A stretch of DNA of 10,982 nucleotides from an uncultured Holophagaceae bacterium (lineage in GTDB: Bacteria > Acidobacteriota > Holophagae > Holophagales > Holophagaceae), in NCBI GenBank assembly GCA_903876615.1, contig CAIRAS010000543.1, positions 1-10,982 of the forward strand, read 5' to 3'. Within the stretch, counting starts at the first letter, position 1; each line of letters starts with the position of its first letter. Under the pieces are notes generated by a model that worked only from the letters and a program-made list of their open reading frames with translations, was not told the DNA's origin and searched no databases. Below, piece after piece: positions 1 through 6,708 of this stretch. The translations under genes were made by a program, and so were the position numbers.

Positions 1-327
1 ACCACCCACGTCTGGGGCGAGTTCTACATCAGGACCATCAAGGAAGTGCTCGACAAGAAGTGGAAGGGCACCAATGTCTGGGGCGGCATGAAGGAAGGCA
101 TGATCCAGCTCGCTCCCATGAGCAAGTCCGTGCCCGCCGACCTCCAGAAGCAGATCGTGAAGCTTGAGGGCGAGATCAAGACTGGCAAGCTGCACCCCTT
201 CGCGGGCCCCGTGGTGGACCAGGCAGGCAAGGAGCGCGTCGCCAAGGGTACCAACATGTCCGACAGCGACATGAACTCCATGAACTACTACGTCCAGGGC
301 GTGGCCTCGGCCTTCCCCAAGAACTAG
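1..327 (+). CDS. BMP-family (PnrA-like) ABC transporter substrate-binding protein, C-terminal part
   Basis: The reading frame is open from the first base of the window and ends at TAG 325-327, giving the last 108 residues; the start lies outside. The segment matches the C-terminal end of basic membrane protein (BMP/TmpC/PnrA-like, COG1744) periplasmic or lipoprotein binding proteins. It has a W-x-G-x-x-x-W-G-G-M-K stretch (about visible residues 21-31), then a G-P-V-V-D-Q-x-G-K motif and an M-N-Y-Y-V-Q-G-V segment near the end. Family members bind nucleosides or purines and deliver them to an ABC permease. Lying 85 bp upstream of a xanthine dehydrogenase-type operon, this one probably feeds purines to it; the substrate is inferred. 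No signal peptide can be judged because the N-terminus is missing. A strong hairpin 19 nt after the stop probably separates it from the next gene. Confidence 0.85.
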   Translation, partial: TTHVWGEFYIRTIKEVLDKKWKGTNVWGGMKEGMIQLAPMSKSVPADLQKQIVKLEGEIKTGKLHPFAGPVVDQAGKERVAKGTNMSDSDMNSMNYYVQGVASAFPKN

Positions 328-345
328 TGCACTGACCAAGGCAGA

Positions 346-371
346 CGGGAGGGGCCACCGGGTCCCTCCCG
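346..371 (+). terminator. GC-rich hairpin, probable terminator or attenuator
   Basis: Bases 346-356 (CGGGAGGGGCC) pair with 361-371 (GGTCCCTCCCG) over 11 consecutive positions, including one G-U pair at 354/363, around the tetraloop ACCG (357-360). It begins 19 nt after the stop of the transporter gene and ends 41 nt before the hydroxylase start. No T-run follows, so it is not a textbook intrinsic terminator. It may act as a Rho-assisted 3' end, an mRNA-stabilising end, or an attenuator with partial read-through into the selenium operon. Confidence 0.6.
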
Positions 372-398
372 CCTCGCCAAGGGGTTCCATGCAAGCTT

Positions 399-404
399 GA
401 AAGG
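399..404 (+). promoter_or_regulatory. Ribosome binding site for the first hydroxylase gene
   Basis: GAAAGG lies 8 nt upstream of ATG 413. It supports this start over the overlapping ATG at 397 in another frame, whose product resembles no known protein. I see no convincing promoter between 328 and 398. Confidence 0.5.
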
Positions 405-412
405 CACCAATC

Positions 413-2977
413 ATGGCCACGCTGCAGATCAACGGCCGCGAAGTTGTCACGTCGAAGGAAGTGAACCTCCTGGATTTTCTTCGGGACGAACTGGACCTCA
501 CCTCGGTGAAGAACGGTTGCTCGGAAGGAGCCTGCGGCGCCTGCATGGTGCTGGTGGACGGCAAGGCCTCCCGCGCCTGCTTGTTCAACACGGCCAAGCT
601 GGAGGGCAAGCGCGTCCTCACGCTGGAAGGCCTCTCGCCGCGGGAGAAGGATGTCTATGCTTGGTCCTTCGCCCAGGCTGGCGCGGTCCAGTGCGGCTTC
701 TGCATCCCGGGCATGGTGATCAGCGCCAAGGGCCTGCTGGATGCCAACCCGGATCCCCGCCCCGAGGAAGTCACCAAGGCCCTGGCCCAGAACATGTGCC
801 GCTGCACGGGCTACGTGAAAATCGAAAAAGCGGTGCTGGAGTCTGCCCGGATCCTGCGGGAGAACCTCCCGGTGCCCGAGGAAGCCGCTACCCCACTCAG
901 CGTGGGCGCCCGCATCTGCCGGACCGATGCCCGGGAGAAGGTCCTGGGCACAGGGCTCTATGTGGACGACATGAAGCGTCCGGGCATGCTGCACGGCGCC
1001 GTGCTGCGCGCGCCCAAGCCCCGGGTGAAGGTGCTGGGCATCGACACCGCCGAAGCCCTGGCCATGCCCGGCGTGAAGCTCATCCTCACCGCCGCGGACG
1101 TGCCGGGCGAGCGGCACCAGGGCCACATCATCCATGACTGGCCCGCGATGATCGCCGTGGGCGAAGAGACTCGCTACGTGGGCGACGCCCTCGCCCTGGT
1201 GGCCGCCGAGACCCGCGCCGAGGCCAAGGCGGCCCTGGCCAAGATCAAGCTCGACTACGAGGTGTTGCCGCCCCAGGTGGACCCCCGCCGCGCCCAGGAC
1301 GAAGGCGCACCGAGGCTGCATCCCAAGGGCAACCTGCTGGCCCGGACCGTGCTCAAGCGCGGCGACGTGGAGGGGGCCTTCGCCGAGGCCGCGCACATCA
1401 TCCGCCAGACCTTCACCACCCCGGAGACCGAGCACGCCTTCATGGAGCCCGAGAGCGCCCTGGCGGTGCCCGAGGCGGACGGCACCCTGACGGTCTACAC
1501 CGGCACCCAGAGCATCTACGACGACCACAAGGGCATCATCGGCCTGCTGGGCGTGGGGCCCGAGCAGGTCAAGGTGGTGAGCGCCTACGTGGGCGGCGGC
1601 TTCGGCGGCAAGGAGGACCTCATCGTCCAGCACCATGCCGCGCTGCTCGCCAATGCGGCAGGCGTGCCCGTCAAGGTCACCCTGGGCCGACAAGAGAGTC
1701 TGCGGGTGCATCCCAAGCGCCACGCCTTCGAGATGGCCTATGAAGTCGCGGCCGACGCGGCGGGTCGCATCACCGCCATGAAAGCCTACCTGTTGGAAGA
1801 CACCGGCGCCTACGCCTCCCTGGGCGGCCCCGTGCTGCAGCGCGCCTGCACCCACGCCGCTGGTCCCTACAAGATCCCGAACGTCGACATCGTCGGCGAG
1901 GCCGTCTACACCAACAACCCGCCGGGCGGCGCCTACCGCGGCTTCGGCGTCACCCAGTCCTGCTTCGCCATGGAGTCCTGCCTGACGCTGCTCGCCAAGG
2001 AGGTGGGTCTCAGCCCCTGGCAGATCCGCTACCTCAATGCTGTGGAGCCCGGCGATGTGCTGCCCAACGGCCAGATCACTGATGCCGGCACGGCCCTGAA
2101 GGAGACGCTCCTGGCCGTGAAGGAGCTCTGCGAGGCGCGGCCGGACGCGGGCATCGCCTGTGCCATGAAGAACGCAGGCATCGGCGTGGGCCTCTCGGAT
2201 GTGGGCCGCGTGCGGATCCGCATCCAGGGCGGCAAGGCCGTCATCTACACCAGCGCCGCCTGCATCGGCCAGGGCCTGGCCTCGGTGCTCATGCAGTTCG
2301 TGGCCGACGCCTCGGGGCTGGCCTGGGGCGCGATCGAGGTGGCGGTCCCGGATACCTCCACCTCGCCCAACGGCGGTACCACCACCGCCTCCCGCCAGAC
2401 CGTGTTCAATGGCGAGGCCGCCCGCCTGGCCGCCACGGACCTGGGGCAGGACCTCAAGACCCAGAGCCTGGCAGAGCTGGAAGGCCGCGAGTACTACCGC
2501 GAATACTCGGGCGTGACGGATCCCATGGGCTCCGACAAGCCCAACCCCGTGAGCCACGTGTCCTACTCCTACGCCACCCAGGTGGTCCTGCTGAACGCCG
2601 AAGGCCGGCTGGAGCGGGTGGTGGCCGCCCACGACGTGGGCCGGGCCGTGAACCCCAACCAGGTGGAGGCCCAGATCGAAGGGGGCGTGGTGATGGCGCT
2701 GGGCTATGCCCTCACCGAGGACTTCCCGCTCAAGGACGGCGAGCCCCTCGCGAAGTACGGCACCCTCGGCCTCTTCAAGGCCACCCAGGTGCCGCCCATC
2801 GAGCCCCTCATCATCGAGAAGAACTTGGACCCCCTGGCCTACGGGGCCAAGGGCATTGGTGAGATCGTCAGCATCCCCACGGCGCCGGCCGTGGCGGGCG
2901 CCTACTTCTACCGGGACGGCCAGTTCCGCACCAGCCTTCCCCTGCAGGGCACACCCTACAGCCGGAAGAAGGCATGA
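413..2977 (+). CDS. Selenium-dependent xanthine dehydrogenase-type molybdenum hydroxylase ([2Fe-2S] + Moco domains)
   Basis: 854 aa. Residues 1-78 form a plant-type [2Fe-2S] ferredoxin domain with Cys36, Cys41, Cys44 and Cys56. Residues about 80-155 form the second [2Fe-2S] domain with Cys94, Cys97, Cys129 and Cys131 (C-x2-C ... C-R-C). The rest is the molybdopterin-binding part, with GGGFGGKE (394-401), AYRGFG (507-512), CIGQG (617-621) and GAKGIGE (811-817), where Glu817 is the expected catalytic base. Glu401 and Arg477 align with bovine xanthine oxidoreductase Glu802 and Arg880, which favours xanthine or another purine over aldehydes. There is no FAD domain, so the architecture is Mop-like. 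Length, motifs and the YqeB/YqeC/SelD neighbours fit the Se-dependent XDH family (TIGR03311, like E. faecalis EF2570). In that family selenium is a labile ligand of Mo, not selenocysteine; no in-frame TGA is seen. The stop overlaps the next start (ATGA). An aldehyde oxidoreductase is the less likely alternative. Confidence 0.9.
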   Translation: MATLQINGREVVTSKEVNLLDFLRDELDLTSVKNGCSEGACGACMVLVDGKASRACLFNTAKLEGKRVLTLEGLSPREKDVYAWSFAQAGAVQCGFCIPGMVISAKGLLDANPDPRPEEVTKALAQNMCRCTGYVKIEKAVLESARILRENLPVPEEAATPLSVGARICRTDAREKVLGTGLYVDDMKRPGMLHGAVLRAPKPRVKVLGIDTAEALAMPGVKLILTAADVPGERHQGHIIHDWPAMIAVGEETRYVGDALALVAAETRAEAKAALAKIKLDYEVLPPQVDPRRAQDEGAPRLHPKGNLLARTVLKRGDVEGAFAEAAHIIRQTFTTPETEHAFMEPESALAVPEADGTLTVYTGTQSIYDDHKGIIGLLGVGPEQVKVVSAYVGGGFGGKEDLIVQHHAALLANAAGVPVKVTLGRQESLRVHPKRHAFEMAYEVAADAAGRITAMKAYLLEDTGAYASLGGPVLQRACTHAAGPYKIPNVDIVGEAVYTNNPPGGAYRGFGVTQSCFAMESCLTLLAKEVGLSPWQIRYLNAVEPGDVLPNGQITDAGTALKETLLAVKELCEARPDAGIACAMKNAGIGVGLSDVGRVRIRIQGGKAVIYTSAACIGQGLASVLMQFVADASGLAWGAIEVAVPDTSTSPNGGTTTASRQTVFNGEAARLAATDLGQDLKTQSLAELEGREYYREYSGVTDPMGSDKPNPVSHVSYSYATQVVLLNAEGRLERVVAAHDVGRAVNPNQVEAQIEGGVVMALGYALTEDFPLKDGEPLAKYGTLGLFKATQVPPIEPLIIEKNLDPLAYGAKGIGEIVSIPTAPAVAGAYFYRDGQFRTSLPLQGTPYSRKKA

Positions 2978-4014
2978 ACCTCGAGCTCCTCCGGGCCATC
3001 GTCGCCCACCCCCAGGACCTCGTGTTGTGCACGGTCCTCCGGGTGCGGGGCTCGGCGCCTCGCCACGCGGGCTCGAAGATGCTGGTGGGCCGCGAGGGCC
3101 GGCTACTCGGCTCCGTGGGCGGCGGCCGCGGCGAAGCCCTGGCCCTGGCGGAAGCCGCCAGCAGGCTCGGCGGTGCGCAGCCCGCGATTCTGGAGATCGA
3201 CATGCAGGGCATGGACGCGGAAGGTCCCGCCATGGTCTGCGGCGGCACGAGCCGCCTCTTCGTGGAACCCCTGGGGGAGCGGACCCCCTACCGGGCGGCC
3301 CTGACGCTGCTCGAGCAGGGCTTGGCGGCCCTGTTGGTGAAGCGGCTGGACACGGGGCAGACGGCCCTGGTGGATGCGGCGGGCGCCTGGGTGGAGGGCG
3401 CCCTGTCGGGCACCGACGCCCAGCACGCAAGCCAGGCCCTGGAGCACGGCCTGCCCGTGCTGGACGAGGCGCAGCAGCTCCTCTACGACCCGCTGCTGCC
3501 GAAAGAGAAGCTTCTAATCCTGGGCGCGGGCCATGTGGGCACGGCCCTGGCCGCCCTGGTGCCGAGCCTGGGCTTCGAGGTCACCGTGGGGGACGACCGA
3601 CCCTCCTTCCTGGAGCCCCGGCGCTTCCCTGGCGGGGTCTACACCCTGGGCGGGTCCTATGCCGACATCGTCGCGGCCTTTCCCTTCGATGCGTCCACCT
3701 CGGTGGTGATCGTCACCCGGGGGCACCTCAGTGACCTGGAGTGTGTCCGGCTGATCCTTCCCAAGCCCTACCGCTACGCCGGCTTCATGGGCAGCCTCCG
3801 CAAGACCCGGCTGGTGCTGGACCAGGTGGCCACCGAGGGCTTCGAGCCCGCCAAGGTGGCGGCCCTGCGGGCACCCATCGGCCTGGAGATCGGCGCCGAG
3901 ACCCCCGAGGAGTTGGCCGTGGCCCTGGCCGCCGAGCTCATCGCCGCGCGCCGCAAGAGCCCCGCCTACGCAGCCACCCACGCGGCCCGTCAGGCCCGAC
4001 GTCAGGTCCCATGA
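2974..4014 (+). CDS. xdhC: XdhC/CoxI-family molybdenum cofactor chaperone
   Basis: 346 aa, starting at the ATG that shares ATGA with the preceding stop; GGAAG at 2964-2968 is a plausible SD. The N-terminal XdhC domain shows R-G-S-A-P-R-x-A-G-x-K-M (25-36), GSVGGGRGE (46-54) and Cys89-Gly-Gly. A Rossmann-type domain follows, with GAGHVG at 184-189 and the family C-terminal segment R-A-P-I-G-L-E-I-G-A-E-T-P-E-E (299-313). In Rhodobacter capsulatus, XdhC binds Moco, protects its sulfurated form and hands it to xanthine dehydrogenase together with a NifS-type partner. Here the adjacent hydroxylase and desulfurase suggest the same job with selenium as the terminal ligand (inferred). The name is ambiguous: this is the chaperone family (COG1975), not the E. 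coli iron-sulfur subunit also called XdhC. Confidence 0.88.
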   Translation: MNLELLRAIVAHPQDLVLCTVLRVRGSAPRHAGSKMLVGREGRLLGSVGGGRGEALALAEAASRLGGAQPAILEIDMQGMDAEGPAMVCGGTSRLFVEPLGERTPYRAALTLLEQGLAALLVKRLDTGQTALVDAAGAWVEGALSGTDAQHASQALEHGLPVLDEAQQLLYDPLLPKEKLLILGAGHVGTALAALVPSLGFEVTVGDDRPSFLEPRRFPGGVYTLGGSYADIVAAFPFDASTSVVIVTRGHLSDLECVRLILPKPYRYAGFMGSLRKTRLVLDQVATEGFEPAKVAALRAPIGLEIGAETPEELAVALAAELIAARRKSPAYAATHAARQARRQVP

Positions 4015-4778
4015 CCCTGGCCGCCGCGCTGCTGCCCCTGCTGCCCGGGGGCGCTGGCGTCATCGCCTTCGTCGGCGCGGGCGGCAAGACCAGCGCCCTC
4101 TTCCACCTGGCCGAAGCGTTGGCGGCTGAGGGGCGGCTCGTGCTGCTCACCAGCACCACGCACCTGATGGACCCCCAGGGAGAGGCCGCCCGGCCCCCGC
4201 TGAGCCTGTTGTTGCGGCCGGAGCTGGAGGCGCCGCCGGGGGCCTGCGAGCTGCCCCGGGCTCTGCCCGGACTCACGGTGCTGATGGCCCGCCCGGCGGC
4301 GGAGCCCGGCAAGCTGAAGGGCCTCCATCCCGCCTGGATCCCGGCCCTGCGGACCGCCTGGGACTTCGTCCTGGTGGAGGCGGATGGCTCCCGCCGCCTG
4401 CCGCTCAAGGCGCCCGCGGACCACGAGCCGGTCCTGCCCCCCGGCACGGACCTGGTGGTGGGCATCGTGGGCCTGGCGGCCCTGGGTCAGCCCCTGGACG
4501 GCCGGACCGTCCACCGGCCCGAGCGCTTTCGCGATCTCACCGGCTGCGCCCTGGGCGAGCCCCTCACGTGGGACCATGTGGTGGCCCTGGCCCGCCACCC
4601 CCAGGGCCTCTTCAAGGACGCCCCCGGACCCCGAGTCATGCTGCTCAACCAAGCCGACCAGGCCGCCACCCTGCCCACCGCGAGCCAGCTCGCGGAGCTG
4701 CCCGCGGACCGGGTCCTGCTGACCACGCTGGCGCCGGACGTTCGCATTCTCGCCTCCTGCGCTGGGAGGCGCTCATGA
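4011..4778 (+). CDS. yqeC: Selenium-dependent hydroxylase accessory protein YqeC
   Basis: 255 aa. The frame stays open far upstream inside the previous gene, but the ATG at 4011 forms an ATGA overlap with that gene's stop and gives the family's normal N-terminus, so the longer version is rejected. A P-loop-like GAGGKTS (22-28) comes first, followed by LLTSTTHL (45-52), EADGSRRLPLKAP (123-135), a VVGIVGL strand (149-155), VHRPERF (167-173) and NQAD (213-216), which resembles a nucleotide-base recognition motif. This pattern matches the YqeC family (TIGR03172), which co-occurs with orphan selD and molybdenum hydroxylases. It probably uses a nucleotide in building or inserting the Se-containing cofactor; its reaction is unproven. 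The position between XdhC and YqeB supports the call. Confidence 0.87.
   Translation: MTLAAALLPLLPGGAGVIAFVGAGGKTSALFHLAEALAAEGRLVLLTSTTHLMDPQGEAARPPLSLLLRPELEAPPGACELPRALPGLTVLMARPAAEPGKLKGLHPAWIPALRTAWDFVLVEADGSRRLPLKAPADHEPVLPPGTDLVVGIVGLAALGQPLDGRTVHRPERFRDLTGCALGEPLTWDHVVALARHPQGLFKDAPGPRVMLLNQADQAATLPTASQLAELPADRVLLTTLAPDVRILASCAGRRS
4764..4769 (+). promoter_or_regulatory. Strong Shine-Dalgarno fixing the yqeB start
   Basis: GGGAGG ends 5 nt before ATG 4775, inside the last codons of yqeC. It supports this start over upstream in-frame starts that would make YqeB about 70 residues longer and overlap yqeC extensively. Confidence 0.6.
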
Positions 4779-5581
4779 GCCTGCTCAAGGGCGAGCTGGT
4801 GGTGGTGCGGGGCGCCGGGGACCTGGCCACGGGCTGCATCCTCCGTCTGGTCCGGGCCGGGTTTCGCGTGGTGGCCCTGGAGGTGGCGGAACCCAGCGCC
4901 ATCCGTCGCACGGTCAGCCTCTCCGAAGCGATGTACGAAGGCCGCGCCTGCGTGGAGGGGCTCGAAGCCCGGCGCTGCGACAGGCTGCCTGCGACCTGGG
5001 CCAGTGGTGATCCCGTGCCGATCCTGCTGGATCCCGAGGGCCGATCCCTCGACCACCTGCGGCCCGTGGCCTTGGTGGACGCCATCCTCGCCAAGCGCAA
5101 CCTGGGCACCCGCCTGGACATGGCCCCGGTGGTGGTGGCCCTGGGCCCGGGCTTCGAGGCGGGCCGGGATGCCCACGCGGTGGTGGAGACCAACCGCGGA
5201 CACGACCTGGGCCGGGTGCTGCTGACCGGCAGCGCCGAGCCCAACACCGGCGTGCCCGGCCTCATCGCGGGCCGCGGCGGGGAGCGCGTCATCCATGCGC
5301 CCGTGGCAGGCCCGGTGGAGCCCTGCTGCGCCATCGGCGACTTCGTGAAGGCCGGGGACCCGGTGCTCACCATCCAGGGGGTGACGGTTGCCGCTGCCAT
5401 CAACGGCGTGGTGCGGGGCCTCATCCGCCCCGGCTTTGTCGCGAAGGCCGGCCTCAAGGTGGCCGACGTGGACCCCCGAGGCCTGCGGGAGCACTGCTTC
5501 ACGGTGTCGGACAAGGCCCGGGCCATCGCCGGCGGGGTCCTGGAGGCCATCCTGATGCTGGGGGCCGGGGAGGCCCGATGA
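4775..5581 (+). CDS. yqeB: Selenium-dependent molybdenum hydroxylase system protein YqeB (EF2563 family)
   Basis: 268 aa from the ATG that overlaps the yqeC stop (ATGA). The EF2563/YqeB family (TIGR03309) signature is clear: V-R-G-A-G-D-L-A-T-G (11-20), D-A-I-L-A-K-R-N-L-G-T (102-112), A-L-G-P-G-F (122-127), A-H-A-V-V-E-T-N-R-G-H-x-L-G-R (133-147), D-V-D-P-R (231-235) and S-D-K-A-R-A-I-A-G-G-V-L-E-A (245-258). Family members occur with yqeC and selD in bacteria that use selenium only as a hydroxylase cofactor. The exact reaction is not established; a role in making or loading the Se-modified Mo centre is inferred. The central region (about 173-210, H-A-P-V-x-G ... G-D-x-V-K-x-G-D-P-V) resembles a biotinyl/lipoyl-like hammerhead fold, a resemblance by eye only. 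E. coli YqeB is considerably longer; this is the short form. Confidence 0.88.
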   Translation: MSLLKGELVVVRGAGDLATGCILRLVRAGFRVVALEVAEPSAIRRTVSLSEAMYEGRACVEGLEARRCDRLPATWASGDPVPILLDPEGRSLDHLRPVALVDAILAKRNLGTRLDMAPVVVALGPGFEAGRDAHAVVETNRGHDLGRVLLTGSAEPNTGVPGLIAGRGGERVIHAPVAGPVEPCCAIGDFVKAGDPVLTIQGVTVAAAINGVVRGLIRPGFVAKAGLKVADVDPRGLREHCFTVSDKARAIAGGVLEAILMLGAGEAR

Positions 5582-6708
5582 TCTACCTGGACAACGCGGC
5601 CACCAGCCACCCCAAGGCTCCCGGCGTCTCGGCGGCCGTGGCGCGCTGCCTCGACGAGGGCGCCTGCAGTCCCGGCCGGGGCAGCCATCCCCTGGCCCTG
5701 GCGGCGAGCCGCCTGCTCTTCGAGGCCCGCGAGGCCTGCGCGGGATTCCTAGGCGCACCCCATGCCGAGCGCCTGATCTTCACGCCGAACGCCACCACGG
5801 CCCTGAACCTGGTCCTCCTGGGCAGCGTCCCGCCCAGAGGTCTGGTGGCTCTGAGCAGCCTGGAGCACAACGCGGTCATGCGGCCCCTCCGCCACCTGGA
5901 GGCCACCCAGGGGGTGCGCCTCATGGTGATCCCCTTCGATGCCTACGGCCGACCTGAGCCCGCCGGTCTGCGCGAGGCCCTGGACCAGCACCCGGATCTG
6001 TTTGTCCTGACCACGGCCAGCAATGTGACTGGGGCCCTCACTCCTGTGGCCGAAATTGCGGAGCAGTGCGCCCGGCGCGGCATCCCGCTCTGTCTCGATG
6101 CCAGCCAGTCCGTGGGGCACCACCCCCTGCCGACCCTGGGCCAGTTCCTCTGCTTCTCGGGGCACAAGGGCCTGCTGGGTCCCACCGGCACCGGGGGCCT
6201 GCTCCTGGGGTCCGGGGCCCTGCCGGAGCCTCTCCTCTTTGGTGGTACGGGCAGTTCCTCCGAGCGCGAGGTCCAGCCGGACATCCTGCCGGACCGTTTC
6301 GAGCCGGGCACTCCCAACCTGCCGGGACTGGCGGGCCTCCAGGCCGCGCTGCAGTTCCTCGCTGCCGCCGGGCTCTCGGCCATCCAGGCCCAGGAGGCGG
6401 CCCTCTGCGACGAGCTGCAACGCGGCCTGCAGGCCCTGCCAGGGGTGGTGGTCCATGGGCCGGGCCCCGGCCAGCCCCGCATACCCGTCCTCTCGCTCAC
6501 GCTGCCCGACCGGGACCTAGGCGAGGTCGCCCTGGAGCTGGACCGGCGCGGGATCTGCACCCGGGTCGGCCTGCACTGCGCGCCCGCCGCCCACCGCAGC
6601 CTCGGGACCTTCGCCGGGGGCGGCACCCTGCGCCTCTCGCCGGGATTCTTCACCACGCCCCAGGAGATCCGCGACACCCTGGAAGCCCTGGAGGCGATCC
6701 TCACGTGA
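5578..6708 (+). CDS. Class V aminotransferase / cysteine desulfurase (EF2568 type)
   Basis: 376 aa, ATGA-coupled to yqeB, with GGGGAGG (5567-5573) as SD. It is a PLP fold-type I enzyme: Y-L-D-N-A-A-T-S at 3-10, EHN with His97 to stack on PLP, S-N-V-T-G (148-152), Asp174 in L-D-A-S-Q, and Lys197 in S-G-H-K as the Schiff-base lysine. The C-terminal G-L-H-C-A-P-A-A-H (331-339) puts a catalytic Cys at 334, as in SufS/CsdB-type desulfurases. Length and motifs fit TIGR01977 (am_tr_V_EF2568), which sits in the E. faecalis selenium hydroxylase cluster. It probably takes S from cysteine or Se from selenocysteine as an enzyme-bound persulfide or perselenide and passes it to SelD, a carrier or Moco. The choice between S and Se cannot be read from sequence. 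Confidence 0.88.
   Translation: MIYLDNAATSHPKAPGVSAAVARCLDEGACSPGRGSHPLALAASRLLFEAREACAGFLGAPHAERLIFTPNATTALNLVLLGSVPPRGLVALSSLEHNAVMRPLRHLEATQGVRLMVIPFDAYGRPEPAGLREALDQHPDLFVLTTASNVTGALTPVAEIAEQCARRGIPLCLDASQSVGHHPLPTLGQFLCFSGHKGLLGPTGTGGLLLGSGALPEPLLFGGTGSSSEREVQPDILPDRFEPGTPNLPGLAGLQAALQFLAAAGLSAIQAQEAALCDELQRGLQALPGVVVHGPGPGQPRIPVLSLTLPDRDLGEVALELDRRGICTRVGLHCAPAAHRSLGTFAGGGTLRLSPGFFTTPQEIRDTLEALEAILT

Noticed and set aside
328..412. Sigma-54 (-24/-12) promoter or riboswitch upstream of the first hydroxylase
   Set aside because: No TGGCAC-N5-TTGCA pattern and no structured leader apart from one simple hairpin; the gap is only 85 bp.
397..1137. 246-codon plus-strand open frame overlapping the Fe-S domains of the first hydroxylase
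   Set aside because: Out of frame with the enzyme; the translation is R/G/P-rich with no motifs, and the SD at 399-404 serves ATG 413.
176..3430. 1084-codon open frame on the minus strand, opposite the hydroxylase and xdhC
   Set aside because: It is an antisense shadow produced by GC-rich codon usage; its translation is low-complexity (rich in R, G, P, H, A) and shows no family motif, while the plus strand encodes clear enzymes.
4487..5758. 423-codon minus-strand open frame opposite yqeC and yqeB
   Set aside because: No recognisable domain, biased composition, and it lies against two well-supported plus-strand genes.
6066..6704. Upstream extension of the SelD frame within the desulfurase gene
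   Set aside because: The added residues are R/P/G-rich and unlike SelD; the GTG at 6705 gives the normal length and a coupled start.
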